Both the position numbers and the translations under genes were made by a program. The notes beneath the pieces are model-generated. The model did no database searches and was not told the origin of the DNA. It was given only the letters and a program-made list of their open reading frames with translations. Of a stretch of 64,000 nt of DNA, positions 54,023 to 62,010 are shown piece after piece. Numbering within the stretch: position 1 is the stretch's first letter; the number at the start of each line of letters is the position of its first letter. The stretch comes from Rhodococcus sp. 1163 (GTDB lineage: Bacteria; Actinomycetota; Actinomycetes; Mycobacteriales; Mycobacteriaceae), in the NCBI RefSeq assembly GCF_002091985.1, contig NZ_MKKX01000033.1:248001-312000 (forward strand). The letters are read 5' to 3'.

Positions 54023-54724
54023 ATGAGTTTGGAGTCATCCGATCGGCGTCCGCTCGACGGGGCGCTGAGTCGAGAGATGTCGGACATGGCGCGCGTCTTT
54101 CAGCAGAATTATGCGAGTATCGAAGACACGCTGGCCTCCATCACAAGAATGGCAGTCGAGATGGTCCCAGGTACCGATCACGCCGGAATAACGCTGGTCA
54201 CCGGACGCCGCACAGTCGAGTCGAGGGCAGCGACGGGCGAATTACCACGTCGACTCGACTCCCTGCAAGAGCACTGCGGGCAGGGGCCATGCTTGGACGC
54301 AGTGTGGGAACAGCGCACGGTCTACGTGGAAGACATGAGATCGGAACATCGATGGCCGCAATTCGCCCCTGCTGCAGCGGGCATGGGTGTGCACTCGATG
54401 CTGGCGTTCCAACTTTTCACTCGGCGTGACAATTTGGGGGCCCTCAATCTGTACTCCGAGAGGGCCGACGGGTTCGATTCTGCAAGTGAGGAACTCGGCT
54501 TGGTGTTGGCCACGCACGCTGCCGTTGCGCTGATCGCTGCTCAACACGAGGATCAGATGCAGTCCGCGCTCGCCTCGCGTGACCTCATCGGCCAGGCCAA
54601 AGGCATGATCATGGAAAGATACGGCATCGACGCGGTCCAAGCGTTCGACCTACTCAGCAGGCTTTCGCAGGACTGGAATATCGGCGTCGCCGAACTGGCG
54701 GGTCGAGTGACACTACGGCGGTGA
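54023..54724 (+). CDS. GAF-ANTAR antiterminator-type regulator
   Basis: The 233-residue protein has an N-terminal GAF sensor domain (about 25-165: DHAGITLVTGRRTVESRAAT, LQEHCGQGPCLDAVWEQRTV, GALNLYSERADGFDSASEEL) and a C-terminal ANTAR RNA-binding domain (ASRDLIGQAKGMIMERYGID, FDLLSRLSQDWNIGVAELAG). ANTAR proteins bind paired hairpins in nascent RNA to prevent termination. ATG at 54023 has TAGGGA upstream; longer starts exist. It is the first gene of a signalling cluster. Confidence 0.9.
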   Translation: MSLESSDRRPLDGALSREMSDMARVFQQNYASIEDTLASITRMAVEMVPGTDHAGITLVTGRRTVESRAATGELPRRLDSLQEHCGQGPCLDAVWEQRTVYVEDMRSEHRWPQFAPAAAGMGVHSMLAFQLFTRRDNLGALNLYSERADGFDSASEELGLVLATHAAVALIAAQHEDQMQSALASRDLIGQAKGMIMERYGIDAVQAFDLLSRLSQDWNIGVAELAGRVTLRR

Positions 54725-54819
54725 ACGGCGAGATTGCGCAGTGAACATTCGGTACTGGCCGCTCTGCTTCGCCCCTGAACCAGGGTGCGCCCGACGGCTC
54801 TGCGGCCCAGTGTCAGAAT

Positions 54820-55626
54820 GTGCTGGTGAACGTGCGCGTGAAGAACAATGTGAGGATCGTCGGAGCTGCCGACGGTCCGGTAGTGATGCTCTCGCACGGC
54901 TTCGGTTGCGATCAAAGTTTGTGGAGTTCGGTCACCGAGCGCCTGGTGGCCTCCTTCAAGGTGGTCCTGTTCGATCATGTGGGTGCAGGCGGATCGAGCC
55001 CGGACGCTTGGGACGCCGGAAAGTACGCTGACCTCGAACAATATGCCCGCGACGTGCTCGACATCGTCGAGGAACTCGATCTACGCGACGTCGTGTTCGT
55101 CGGCCACTCGGTCGCGTCGATGATCGGGGTCCTCGCCGTGGCTGAGGCGCCCGAACGATTCGCGAAGTTGGTCTTGTTGACGCCGTCGCCGTGTTACATC
55201 GACGATGGCGATTACCGAGGTGGATTCACCAGGGCCGACATCGACGAGTTGCTCGATTCTCTCGACAGCAACTATCTGGGTTGGTCAGCAGTCATGGCTC
55301 CGACCATCATGGGCACACCGGATCGACCCGAACTTCAAGAGCAACTGACCGATAGCTTCTGCCGAACGGATCCGGCGGCTGCCAAAGTGTTCGCGATGGC
55401 GACGTTTCTTTCGGACAATCGTGCCGATCTCGAGCGCGTGACGGTCCCGACACTGGTGGTCGATTGTGCACGCGACACGCTCGCTCCGCCCGACGTCGGC
55501 CGATACGTGCACCACAACATCGCCGGGAGTGCGTTGCAGACGCTCGACGTGAGCGGACACTGCCCGCAGGTCAGTGCTCCCGAACTGACAGCCGCCGCCA
55601 TAGCTGGGTTTGTGGCGCGGTCGTGA
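54820..55626 (+). CDS. RsbQ-like alpha/beta hydrolase
   Basis: The 268-residue protein closely follows Bacillus RsbQ, the hydrolase needed for energy-stress activation of RsbP. Motifs: VMLSHGFGCDQSLWSSV, LFDHVGAGGSSPDAWDAGKY, nucleophile Ser in VFVGHSVASMIGVLA, acid Asp in VDCARDTLAPPDVG and His in DVSGHCPQVSAP. Several in-frame GTG starts cluster at 54820-54838. Its stop overlaps the start of the PAS-SpoIIE phosphatase (GTGA), mirroring rsbQ-rsbP. Confidence 0.88.
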   Translation: MLVNVRVKNNVRIVGAADGPVVMLSHGFGCDQSLWSSVTERLVASFKVVLFDHVGAGGSSPDAWDAGKYADLEQYARDVLDIVEELDLRDVVFVGHSVASMIGVLAVAEAPERFAKLVLLTPSPCYIDDGDYRGGFTRADIDELLDSLDSNYLGWSAVMAPTIMGTPDRPELQEQLTDSFCRTDPAAAKVFAMATFLSDNRADLERVTVPTLVVDCARDTLAPPDVGRYVHHNIAGSALQTLDVSGHCPQVSAPELTAAAIAGFVARS

Positions 55627-56867
55627 GTGCACCGAAGGACCCCGCTTCGGGCGATGCACTCGAAGAAAGCCTGCTCGATCTATACGAGAACGCGCCGTGC
55701 GGATATCTCTCGCTATGGCCGGATGGAACCATTGCGAAGCTGAATTCGACGATCGCCAGATGGCTTGGCCATCAACAGGACTCGTTGATCGGGACGTCAT
55801 TCACGCGACTGCTCACTGCGGGCGGTCGCATTCACTACGAGACCCATTTCGCGCCGATTCTGCACATGAACGGGCACATCGACGGCGTCACGGTGGATCT
55901 CGTGACCGCGGACGGTGACCGCTTGCCGGTGTTCTTGACCGCGAACGTCAAGACCGACGATTGCGGTGAGCCAGTGTTGATCCGGATCACTGCTCTCGAC
56001 GCTCGCCATCGGCGGGCTTATGAGCGTGAACTACTCGAGGCCCGTAGACGTGCAGACGACAGTCGAGCGCGAGTCGAAGTGTTGGCCAAGACATTACAGC
56101 GATCACTACTGCCATCTTCGCTGTCTCCACCCGCGGGAATGGATGCCAAGGCCTCCTATCACTACGCGTCGACGGAAGACGTAGGCGGTGACTTCTACGA
56201 CCTCTTCCCGCTCGCGGCCGACCAATGGGGCTTCTTTCTCGGCGACGTCTGCGGCAAAGGTGCGAGCGCGGCGGCGGTGACGTCGTTGACGAGATATACG
56301 CTCCGTGCCGCTGCGGTGTACGACCGGGACCCAATTGCCGTGTTGCACAATCTCGATACCGTGCTCGAGCAAGAGTTCCACGCAACCGAACCGCAGTTCT
56401 GCACCGTGATCTTCGGCGTCCTGACAATCGTCGACGGCGGTTTCGAGGTGGAGTTGGCCGGTGGCGGGCATCCTCCGGCGCTCCTTCTTCGCGCCGACGG
56501 CAGTGCACGTTACATGGAGACGACAGGTGGCCAATTGGTCGGCATACTTCCCGATGCCAGGTTCGTCTCGACCCGACTGTTCCTTCGGCCGGGAGACACT
56601 CTCGTGCTCTACACCGATGGATTGACAGAAGCGCGAGTCGGGCCCGGCCGTGAACGTTACGACGACACCGGGGCACTACTCGACTTCGCGAGGTCACATT
56701 CCCCGACGACCGCCGAGGCAATCATCGATGACATCCGCGCACTACTGGACAGCTTCGGGTCGGGCCTCGAGGACGACGCCGCTGTACTGGCGCTCGGTGT
56801 GCCCGCCGGACCCGATGCTCAGCTCGGTGAGTCGATTGCTGCAAGCGCGGTCGGCAGATCTTCGTAG
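55623..56867 (+). CDS. PAS-SpoIIE protein phosphatase (RsbP-like)
   Basis: The 414-residue protein has an N-terminal PAS domain (about 15-135: YENAPCGYLSLWPDGTIAKL, LGHQQDSLIGTSFTRLLTAG), a short coiled coil and a PP2C-type SpoIIE domain with metal Asp residues in DVGGDFYDLF, GDVCGKGASAAA, LVLYTDGLTEARVG and EDDAAVLAL. It is predicted to dephosphorylate a STAS-domain anti-anti-sigma factor. It pairs with the RsbQ-like gene upstream. Its 3' end overlaps the convergent STAS gene by 49 bases. Confidence 0.92.
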   Translation: MSAPKDPASGDALEESLLDLYENAPCGYLSLWPDGTIAKLNSTIARWLGHQQDSLIGTSFTRLLTAGGRIHYETHFAPILHMNGHIDGVTVDLVTADGDRLPVFLTANVKTDDCGEPVLIRITALDARHRRAYERELLEARRRADDSRARVEVLAKTLQRSLLPSSLSPPAGMDAKASYHYASTEDVGGDFYDLFPLAADQWGFFLGDVCGKGASAAAVTSLTRYTLRAAAVYDRDPIAVLHNLDTVLEQEFHATEPQFCTVIFGVLTIVDGGFEVELAGGGHPPALLLRADGSARYMETTGGQLVGILPDARFVSTRLFLRPGDTLVLYTDGLTEARVGPGRERYDDTGALLDFARSHSPTTAEAIIDDIRALLDSFGSGLEDDAAVLALGVPAGPDAQLGESIAASAVGRSS

Positions 56868-57190
56868 AGAGAGAAGACCTGATCCAGGCCCATCAGCCGG
56901 ATCGGACGGCTGGTGGCCGGACCGTCGGCCACGACGGCGAACTTCAGTGTTTCGCCGAGCTTGTTCTGAGCAATTGTCAGCACGGTCATCGCGGCCGAGG
57001 CCACGAAAGTCACCTCGGACAAATCCACCACCAGGGCAGTCGGTGCCGTCAGTGCGCCTTCAGAGATTTCCTTGTCGAGGGCGGGCGAGGTCCGCATGTC
57101 CAGCTCGCCGGAAACCGTCAGCACAAGCGTCGACCCGTGGTGGTGACGCGCAATGTCGAACTGCGCTGCCTGGGTCTCGTCGACCGGCAT
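56819..57190 (-). CDS. STAS-domain anti-sigma factor antagonist
   Basis: The 123-residue protein has a STAS domain: STLVLTVSGELDMRTSPALD, ALVVDLSEVTFVASAAMTVL and the C-terminal PIRLMGLDQVFSLYEDLPTA. At the usual phosphorylation site (D-S-S/T-G) it reads VASAAMTVL, so one Ser remains but the motif is degenerate. ATG at 57190 has AGGAG upstream. It is a likely target of the adjacent phosphatase. No RsbW-type kinase gene is nearby. Confidence 0.9.
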   Translation of the reverse strand: MPVDETQAAQFDIARHHHGSTLVLTVSGELDMRTSPALDKEISEGALTAPTALVVDLSEVTFVASAAMTVLTIAQNKLGETLKFAVVADGPATSRPIRLMGLDQVFSLYEDLPTALAAIDSPS

Positions 57191-57309
57191 GGGCACTCCT
57201 CGCTCAGAAGCGGTCCGAAGGTGGACGCTTACCGGTCGATTAAACCAGGCCCGCGTTGCTGCCCTGCGAGCACCGACGGCTGAGTGATTGGTCCGGTACT
57301 CGATCGCGG

Positions 57310-58512
57310 TCAGAGGCGTCCTTTCAAGATCGAATTCCAGTAGACCCGAGGTAGTACGTACCGATCGAAAGCCCATGCAATTCGGCGGGGAGTGAGCGGA
57401 TCGAGAAACGATGGAAGTGACGAGGTCACCGCACCCGTCCGGTCGAATTCTCCCGCAATGAGCCGGTGTGCGTCGACCGTCACCGGGGCGACGGTGTACC
57501 CGTCGTACGAGGACAGCTCGGTGCCGGCGCGAACCGCCAGCATGTTGTCGACCAGTATCGAAACCTGTTGGCGTAGTGCGCCACCCGAAGGATCTGTGTG
57601 CACAGCAGCGCCGTCTCCGACTGCCCATACGCTCGGGTGCGTGCGATGCGCGAAGGTCAGCGGATCGATGTCCACCAATCCATGTTCGTTGTCGCCGGTC
57701 AAATCCGAGGATTGCAACCACTGTGGGCCTCGGAAGGGCGGCACCAGGTGAAGGAAGTCGTATTGCAGTTTCTCGGCGTTGCCGTCGACATCCGTCACGG
57801 TGATTCGGCGTTCGTCCGGTTCCAGCGACGTGACCGTCGTGCTCGACAGTATCCGGACCCCGAGCTCTCGCAAGCGGCTCAGCAGCCGAGCGTCCAGGTC
57901 TGGAACCCCCAGGAGGCGGGGGCGGTCGACGACGAGAGTGATCTCGATGCTGTCCAACTGCCCGATCCGTCGCCAGTGAGCGACCGCGAGGAACAAAGGT
58001 TTGAGCGTCGTACCGGTACAACTGACCGGAGCCCTGGGCACGGTGAATACTGCGTGACCGGCACTGGGCATCGCCTCTAACAGTGCCCATGTCTTCTCCG
58101 CACGGTCGAGGTAGTTGCTGGCCACCTCAGGCGAGTCGAGCGCAGTGTAGATGCCCGGCAACGCATCGACATCCGGAACCAAACCGGGACCCAGCACCAG
58201 GTCGCGGTATCGGTAGCGTCTCCCCGATGCGCACGTCACGGTGCGCTCCGCAGCGTCGACGACGGTGACCGAGTCCTCGATCCACGTGCATCCGCGCGGC
58301 GTCACCGATCGTTGGGTGCGTTGTGCGCTGCTCAACGAAGCCTGGCCGCCACCGACATAGGACAACAGCGGTCGGTAGGTGTGAACTTGCTGGGGTTCGA
58401 TCACCGCGACGGAATCGATTCCCTTGCGCATGAGGCGTGCGGCAGCGCTGATACCGGCGTTTCCACCGCCGACGATCACAACGTCGAAGAAGGTAGCGGT
58501 GTGGTCCTTCAC
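57310..58512 (-). CDS. SQR-like NAD(P)/FAD-dependent oxidoreductase
   Basis: The 400-residue flavoprotein resembles type II NADH dehydrogenases and sulfide:quinone oxidoreductases. FFDVVIVGGGNAGISAAARL is the FAD dinucleotide motif; PRAPVSCTGTTLKPL holds the Cys typical of SQRs; SVWAVGDGAAVHTDPSGGAL binds FAD; the C-terminal ending VLPRVYWNSILKGRL may be an amphipathic membrane anchor. Electron donor (sulfide, polysulfide) is inferred. GTG at 58512 overlaps the DUF4235 stop (GTGA); a longer frame was rejected. Confidence 0.85.
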   Translation of the reverse strand: MKDHTATFFDVVIVGGGNAGISAAARLMRKGIDSVAVIEPQQVHTYRPLLSYVGGGQASLSSAQRTQRSVTPRGCTWIEDSVTVVDAAERTVTCASGRRYRYRDLVLGPGLVPDVDALPGIYTALDSPEVASNYLDRAEKTWALLEAMPSAGHAVFTVPRAPVSCTGTTLKPLFLAVAHWRRIGQLDSIEITLVVDRPRLLGVPDLDARLLSRLRELGVRILSSTTVTSLEPDERRITVTDVDGNAEKLQYDFLHLVPPFRGPQWLQSSDLTGDNEHGLVDIDPLTFAHRTHPSVWAVGDGAAVHTDPSGGALRQQVSILVDNMLAVRAGTELSSYDGYTVAPVTVDAHRLIAGEFDRTGAVTSSLPSFLDPLTPRRIAWAFDRYVLPRVYWNSILKGRL

Positions 58513-58781
58513 GTGGGGTCTTCGTGGGCCAAAGCGCGATAACCGTGGGCGCCTGCGCGATCGATCGCAGCTTTCACCAGCCCGAACACGGCGCCATGAA
58601 CTGCCGCAGCGATCAACACCTCCCGCGCGGAGCGTCCGAGATCCTTCGGGTCCGGGGCTTTGTCGTCGTCGTCCCCGATACGCTTCCACACCTGTTTGAA
58701 CACCATTCCGGCTACAACTCCGCCGAGCACGCTCATTGCCAACGACAGTGGCTTGTACATCGTCTTCGATACCGCGCTCAT
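58509..58781 (-). CDS. DUF4235 membrane protein
   Basis: The 90-residue protein has two hydrophobic segments (LSLAMSVLGGVVAGMVFKQV and VLIAAAVHGAVFGLVKAAID) separated by an acidic loop, matching DUF4235. The family is common beside DUF3618, holin-like and YihY genes in actinobacteria; its role is unknown. It overlaps DUF3618 and the SQR-like gene. Confidence 0.88.
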   Translation of the reverse strand: MSAVSKTMYKPLSLAMSVLGGVVAGMVFKQVWKRIGDDDDKAPDPKDLGRSAREVLIAAAVHGAVFGLVKAAIDRAGAHGYRALAHEDPT

Positions 58782-59059
58782 CGGAGGACTCCTCGTCTCG
58801 ACCTGCGTCGCCGGACGACGACGTATGCAATGACTGCGCCGATCGCGGCTGCTGCCAGCGCAGCAACGATTCCCGGATTGGATTCCGCAGTGGTCTTGGC
58901 CTTCTCGACGCTTGCCGACGCGCTGTCGTGGACGCGGGCAGGGACATCGGCCTTTGCTGCGAGCGCTGCCACGGTTTCCGAGAGTTCGGCACGTAGCTCG
59001 TCGACGCTGGGTGTCTGCTCGTTAGAAGGCTGGGCTTCGTTGGAGTGTTTTCCGGTCAT
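58778..59059 (-). CDS. DUF3618 family protein
   Basis: The 93-residue protein has the DUF3618 signature VDELRAELSETVAALAAKAD VPARV split by a short amphipathic stretch, and a C-terminal membrane helix (IVAALAAAAIGAVIAYVVV) followed by a basic RRRRSRR tail. It overlaps the genes on both sides by four bases, so it is part of one operon with the YihY-holin gene. Confidence 0.88.
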   Translation of the reverse strand: MTGKHSNEAQPSNEQTPSVDELRAELSETVAALAAKADVPARVHDSASASVEKAKTTAESNPGIVAALAAAAIGAVIAYVVVRRRRSRRGVLR

Positions 59060-60588
59060 CGGATGCCTTTCTTGATTGCGCTGATGTCTTTGTCGACGCT
59101 GGCCACAGTGTCTTCGGGAACGGGAGGGAGCGCGTTCTTCGCACGCTTGGCCCCGACCAGCGCAAGAATTCCGCCGATAAGCGTTACCGCCGCCGCAATG
59201 ATCAGCGCGGAGAGCCAGGGGTCCAGAACGGTCGCCAGACCGAGAACAGCCGTGGCGATGAAGGTCGCGAGCCCGAAGAACAGCAGTAGCGCGCCAGCGC
59301 CGGAAATTCCGATTCCGATTCCCAGGCGGGTGCCTTTGGTTTTCACCTCGTCCAGACCGGCCGAGATTTCGGTGCGTACCAGGGTCGAGACTTGCTGAGT
59401 GAGTCGTTCGACGAGCTGGACGGTCGACAGATCCGCAACCTCGCTTCTACTCGCCTGTCGTAGATCGTCGGGTCGGGCATCTGGTCGGTCTGTCACGGTT
59501 GCTCCTTCAGTGCCGATGGGAGAGTCGGCGTCCTCTGACTGATCGGGATTGTGTTTTTTGCGCAACTGGCGGCCCTGTTCGACCGCTTCGGCGTCTTTTT
59601 CGGCGTTCTTGTCCGAGACCCGGGTATCGCGTGGCGGCAACTGAAGCTGCTCCTCGGCGATCATTCCCGCCTGTAGCTGACGGCCTCGCTCCAATTCGGA
59701 ATCGAGTTCTGCTCCGAACAGCAACGCCAGGTTGGTGATCCACAGCCACAGCAGAAATATGATCGCGCCTGCGAGCGAGCCGTAGGTTTTGTTATAACTG
59801 CTGAAGTTGGCGACATAGAAGCCGAAACCAGCCGTTGCCAGAATCCACGCGATGATGCCGACTGCAGCGCCTGCGCTGATCCAGCGAAACTTCGGCTGTT
59901 GGACATTCGGGGTTGCGTAGTAGAGAACGGCTACGGCGAGAACGACAAGTACCAGGACGATCGGGAAACGGGCGATGTTCCATACAGTCAACGCGGTTTC
60001 CCCGAGCCCCACGGTCTCGCCTACCGCTTTGGCGACCGGCCCGCTCAAAGCCAGCATGACCGCTGCGCATGCCAGCAAGGCGAGTGCAATCAAGGTCACC
60101 AAGAGCATGATCGGACGCAGCTTCCAGACGGGCCGACCTTCGTCGACCTCGTACATCCGATTCATCGCCCGCCCGAAAGCTCCCACGTAACCCGAGGCCG
60201 ACCACAGGGCGCCCAGCAGGCCGGTAACAAGAGCGAACCCGGCAGCCGGTGCCTGAACCAGCTGCTCGATGGGTCCTCTCAATGTGTCCACCGCAGAGGA
60301 CGGACCGAGATTGCCGACGACCTCGAGTACTCCGTCCACCGTTGCCTGGCCCTGGCCGAACACTCCCAGTAGCGACACGACAGCGAGCATCGCCGGAAAC
60401 AGTGATAGCACAGCGTAATAGGTGAGCGCCGCGGCGAGGTCGGTACATTGATCGCGCGAAAACTCTCTTGCAGTCTTGCGAACGACGAACAACCATGAGG
60501 GCTTGGTCAGCTCGGCCGGTGACTCCGGCTTGCGAGGGTCGTCGGGGTCGGCGTCGACCGGGGCTGGTGAATCGTTACGTACGTGCAC
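59056..60588 (-). CDS. YihY/BrkB membrane protein fused to a holin-like (DUF1469) domain
   Basis: The 510-residue protein joins two families that I know as separate adjacent genes. Residues 30-300 are a YihY/UPF0761 protein with six membrane segments (DLAAALTYYAVLSLFPAMLA, GALWSASGYVGAFGRAMNRM, FLLWLWITNLALLFGAELDS). A charged linker follows, then from about 365 a phage_holin_3_6/DUF1469 domain (VERLTQQVSTLVRTEISAGL and two helices). At 59496, between the two, an in-frame GTG is preceded by AAGGAG, which looks like the original start of the second gene. Both a fusion protein and a separate 146-residue product are possible. Confidence 0.85.
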   Translation of the reverse strand: MHVRNDSPAPVDADPDDPRKPESPAELTKPSWLFVVRKTAREFSRDQCTDLAAALTYYAVLSLFPAMLAVVSLLGVFGQGQATVDGVLEVVGNLGPSSAVDTLRGPIEQLVQAPAAGFALVTGLLGALWSASGYVGAFGRAMNRMYEVDEGRPVWKLRPIMLLVTLIALALLACAAVMLALSGPVAKAVGETVGLGETALTVWNIARFPIVLVLVVLAVAVLYYATPNVQQPKFRWISAGAAVGIIAWILATAGFGFYVANFSSYNKTYGSLAGAIIFLLWLWITNLALLFGAELDSELERGRQLQAGMIAEEQLQLPPRDTRVSDKNAEKDAEAVEQGRQLRKKHNPDQSEDADSPIGTEGATVTDRPDARPDDLRQASRSEVADLSTVQLVERLTQQVSTLVRTEISAGLDEVKTKGTRLGIGIGISGAGALLLFFGLATFIATAVLGLATVLDPWLSALIIAAAVTLIGGILALVGAKRAKNALPPVPEDTVASVDKDISAIKKGIR

Positions 60589-60640
60589 GGTTCGGACATA
60601 CCCGTCCGTCGATTCTGGAAACCGTGTCGACTCACCAATG

Positions 60641-60681
60641 ATGGAAGCCGGCCGAGCTGATCAGCTCGGGCCGGCTTCCAT
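60641..60681. terminator. Strong 20-bp hairpin between ferritin-like and YihY genes
   Basis: The 41 bases fold on themselves almost perfectly (ATGGAAGCCGGCC...GGCCGGCTTCCAT with one bulged G and an inner palindrome GAGCTGATCAGCTC). It lies 19 bases beyond the stop of the minus-strand ferritin-like gene and should terminate it. Confidence 0.75.
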
Positions 60682-60699
60682 TATTCGAAACATCATCGA

Positions 60700-61653
60700 T
60701 CAGGGCGTCGAGACAACTTCCTTGGCGATTGCAGCCAGCCGTGTCTGGGCCGCGGATACGACCCCGTGACGATTCTTGTGCGCTTCTTCGAAGGCGAGCA
60801 CGACGCGAATATCCGACGGATCATCCAATTCCTTGATCGCAGAAACGGACTCGGAAACATTCAGATCCTCGTAGCCATCGATGGGAAGCTCCTCGGGATC
60901 GAGAATGCCACCCGCTGCCCGTGCAGAATGAATAGCGTCGGCTACCCCGTCAGCGCCCTCTTCGCGAGTGACACCCTCGGCAGCTTCCAGGGCTGCGTCG
61001 CGGCTGGCGGCGAGAGTCTTTGCTGCAACATCGCCCGCGTGTGCACCTCGACCGAGTAGCTCGCTCACCCGATTGGGTGTGCCGCGGGCCGCGTCGAGTG
61101 CTCGATCGAGACTGCGCGCGGACCACGTCGCGGGAGCATTGACCAACTTGACGGCGCCGCCCGCTGCAGCCTGCAGAGGTGACCGGCGCAAGGCTGCAGG
61201 GCCGCCCAGTGCGTCTTCGGCGAGGACGGTTTCGAGCCAATCCACAGTGGCACTGTGTGCGGTGATCAAGCGGTCGGCCAGAGCGACCACCTTGGGTTCG
61301 TGGGCGGCGGTCGCGAGAGCCTTGATGTACTTAGCGCGGCCGAGCAGCTGTTGTTCGAGTGCAAGGTCTCCGAGAAGCGCCTCGTCGAAGGGTTGGGCCT
61401 GCTCGCCGAGGGTCTTGAAGAGTGCGAGGGTGCGTCCGACCAGCGGTCCGACGACGTCAGGAAGGCCACCGAGATCACGAAGTGCGGATTCGATGGCGTC
61501 GGCGCGGTCACGGCCGTTCGACGCATTCTGTTCGAGCTCTGTCCGGACTGCTTCGGTGCGAGCTTGAGCGGTGCGGGTCTGAGCTGTCTGGATCTCGGTG
61601 TTGGTCAGTTGGAGAACGGCCCGCAACTGTGCGAGCAGGGTGGATGTAGCCAT
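60700..61653 (-). CDS. Ferritin-like domain-containing protein
   Basis: The 317-residue protein is mostly helical. The N-terminal 150 residues form a four-helix ferritin-like bundle (TLLAQLRAVLQLTNTEIQTA, LLGDLALEQQLLGRAKYIKA, VVALADRLITAHSATVDWLE), with few Glu/His metal ligands in canonical ExxH pairs, so metal binding is uncertain. The C-terminal part is Ala-rich and ends with PEELPIDGYEDLNVSESVSA. No signal peptide. ATG at 61653 has AAGGAG upstream; a 22-residue longer frame was rejected. It is a recurrent actinobacterial protein of unknown role, probably stress-linked by location. Confidence 0.78.
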   Translation of the reverse strand: MATSTLLAQLRAVLQLTNTEIQTAQTRTAQARTEAVRTELEQNASNGRDRADAIESALRDLGGLPDVVGPLVGRTLALFKTLGEQAQPFDEALLGDLALEQQLLGRAKYIKALATAAHEPKVVALADRLITAHSATVDWLETVLAEDALGGPAALRRSPLQAAAGGAVKLVNAPATWSARSLDRALDAARGTPNRVSELLGRGAHAGDVAAKTLAASRDAALEAAEGVTREEGADGVADAIHSARAAGGILDPEELPIDGYEDLNVSESVSAIKELDDPSDIRVVLAFEEAHKNRHGVVSAAQTRLAAIAKEVVSTP

Positions 61654-61747
61654 CGTGCGCTCCTTTTCGGTTGTGTGGGTCTCTCGTTTCTGGTGTGCCC
61701 CCCACGTAGTCAATGGCACTGCGTAGTGCGTTACCCGTCGATATTTA

Positions 61748-61797
61748 CAACAAACACCCAGAGTGCGAGAGTGATGCGCATCACTGGGTGTTTGTTG
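61748..61797. promoter_or_regulatory. Nested palindromes in the ferritin-like/ferredoxin-reductase intergenic region
   Basis: CAACAAACACCCAG and CTGGGTGTTTGTTG are perfect 14-base inverted arms (61748-61761, 61784-61797). Inside them GTGATGCGCATCAC (61771-61784) is a perfect palindrome. The region (about 357 bases, no gene) is the divergent promoter of both flanking genes. The structure suits overlapping operators or an RNA switch; the regulator is unknown. Confidence 0.6.
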
Positions 61798-62010
61798 GTG
61801 GGCTCACCGGAGCGCGTGTTCGCAGGGTGCTGTCGAAATGTCCCTTTTCGAAGTCGATGGCGGTGGGTGGTTTTCGCCTGGGATGGGGGTCGTTGATTCT
61901 GTGTATTTCCCTGCGCTGCAATGAAATACCGACCGTTCCGCGACGCCGTCGGTTCAGCCGATTCGCGAATCCAACACAAAACACGCGTGACCGAGGTTAA
62001 CGTGTACATC

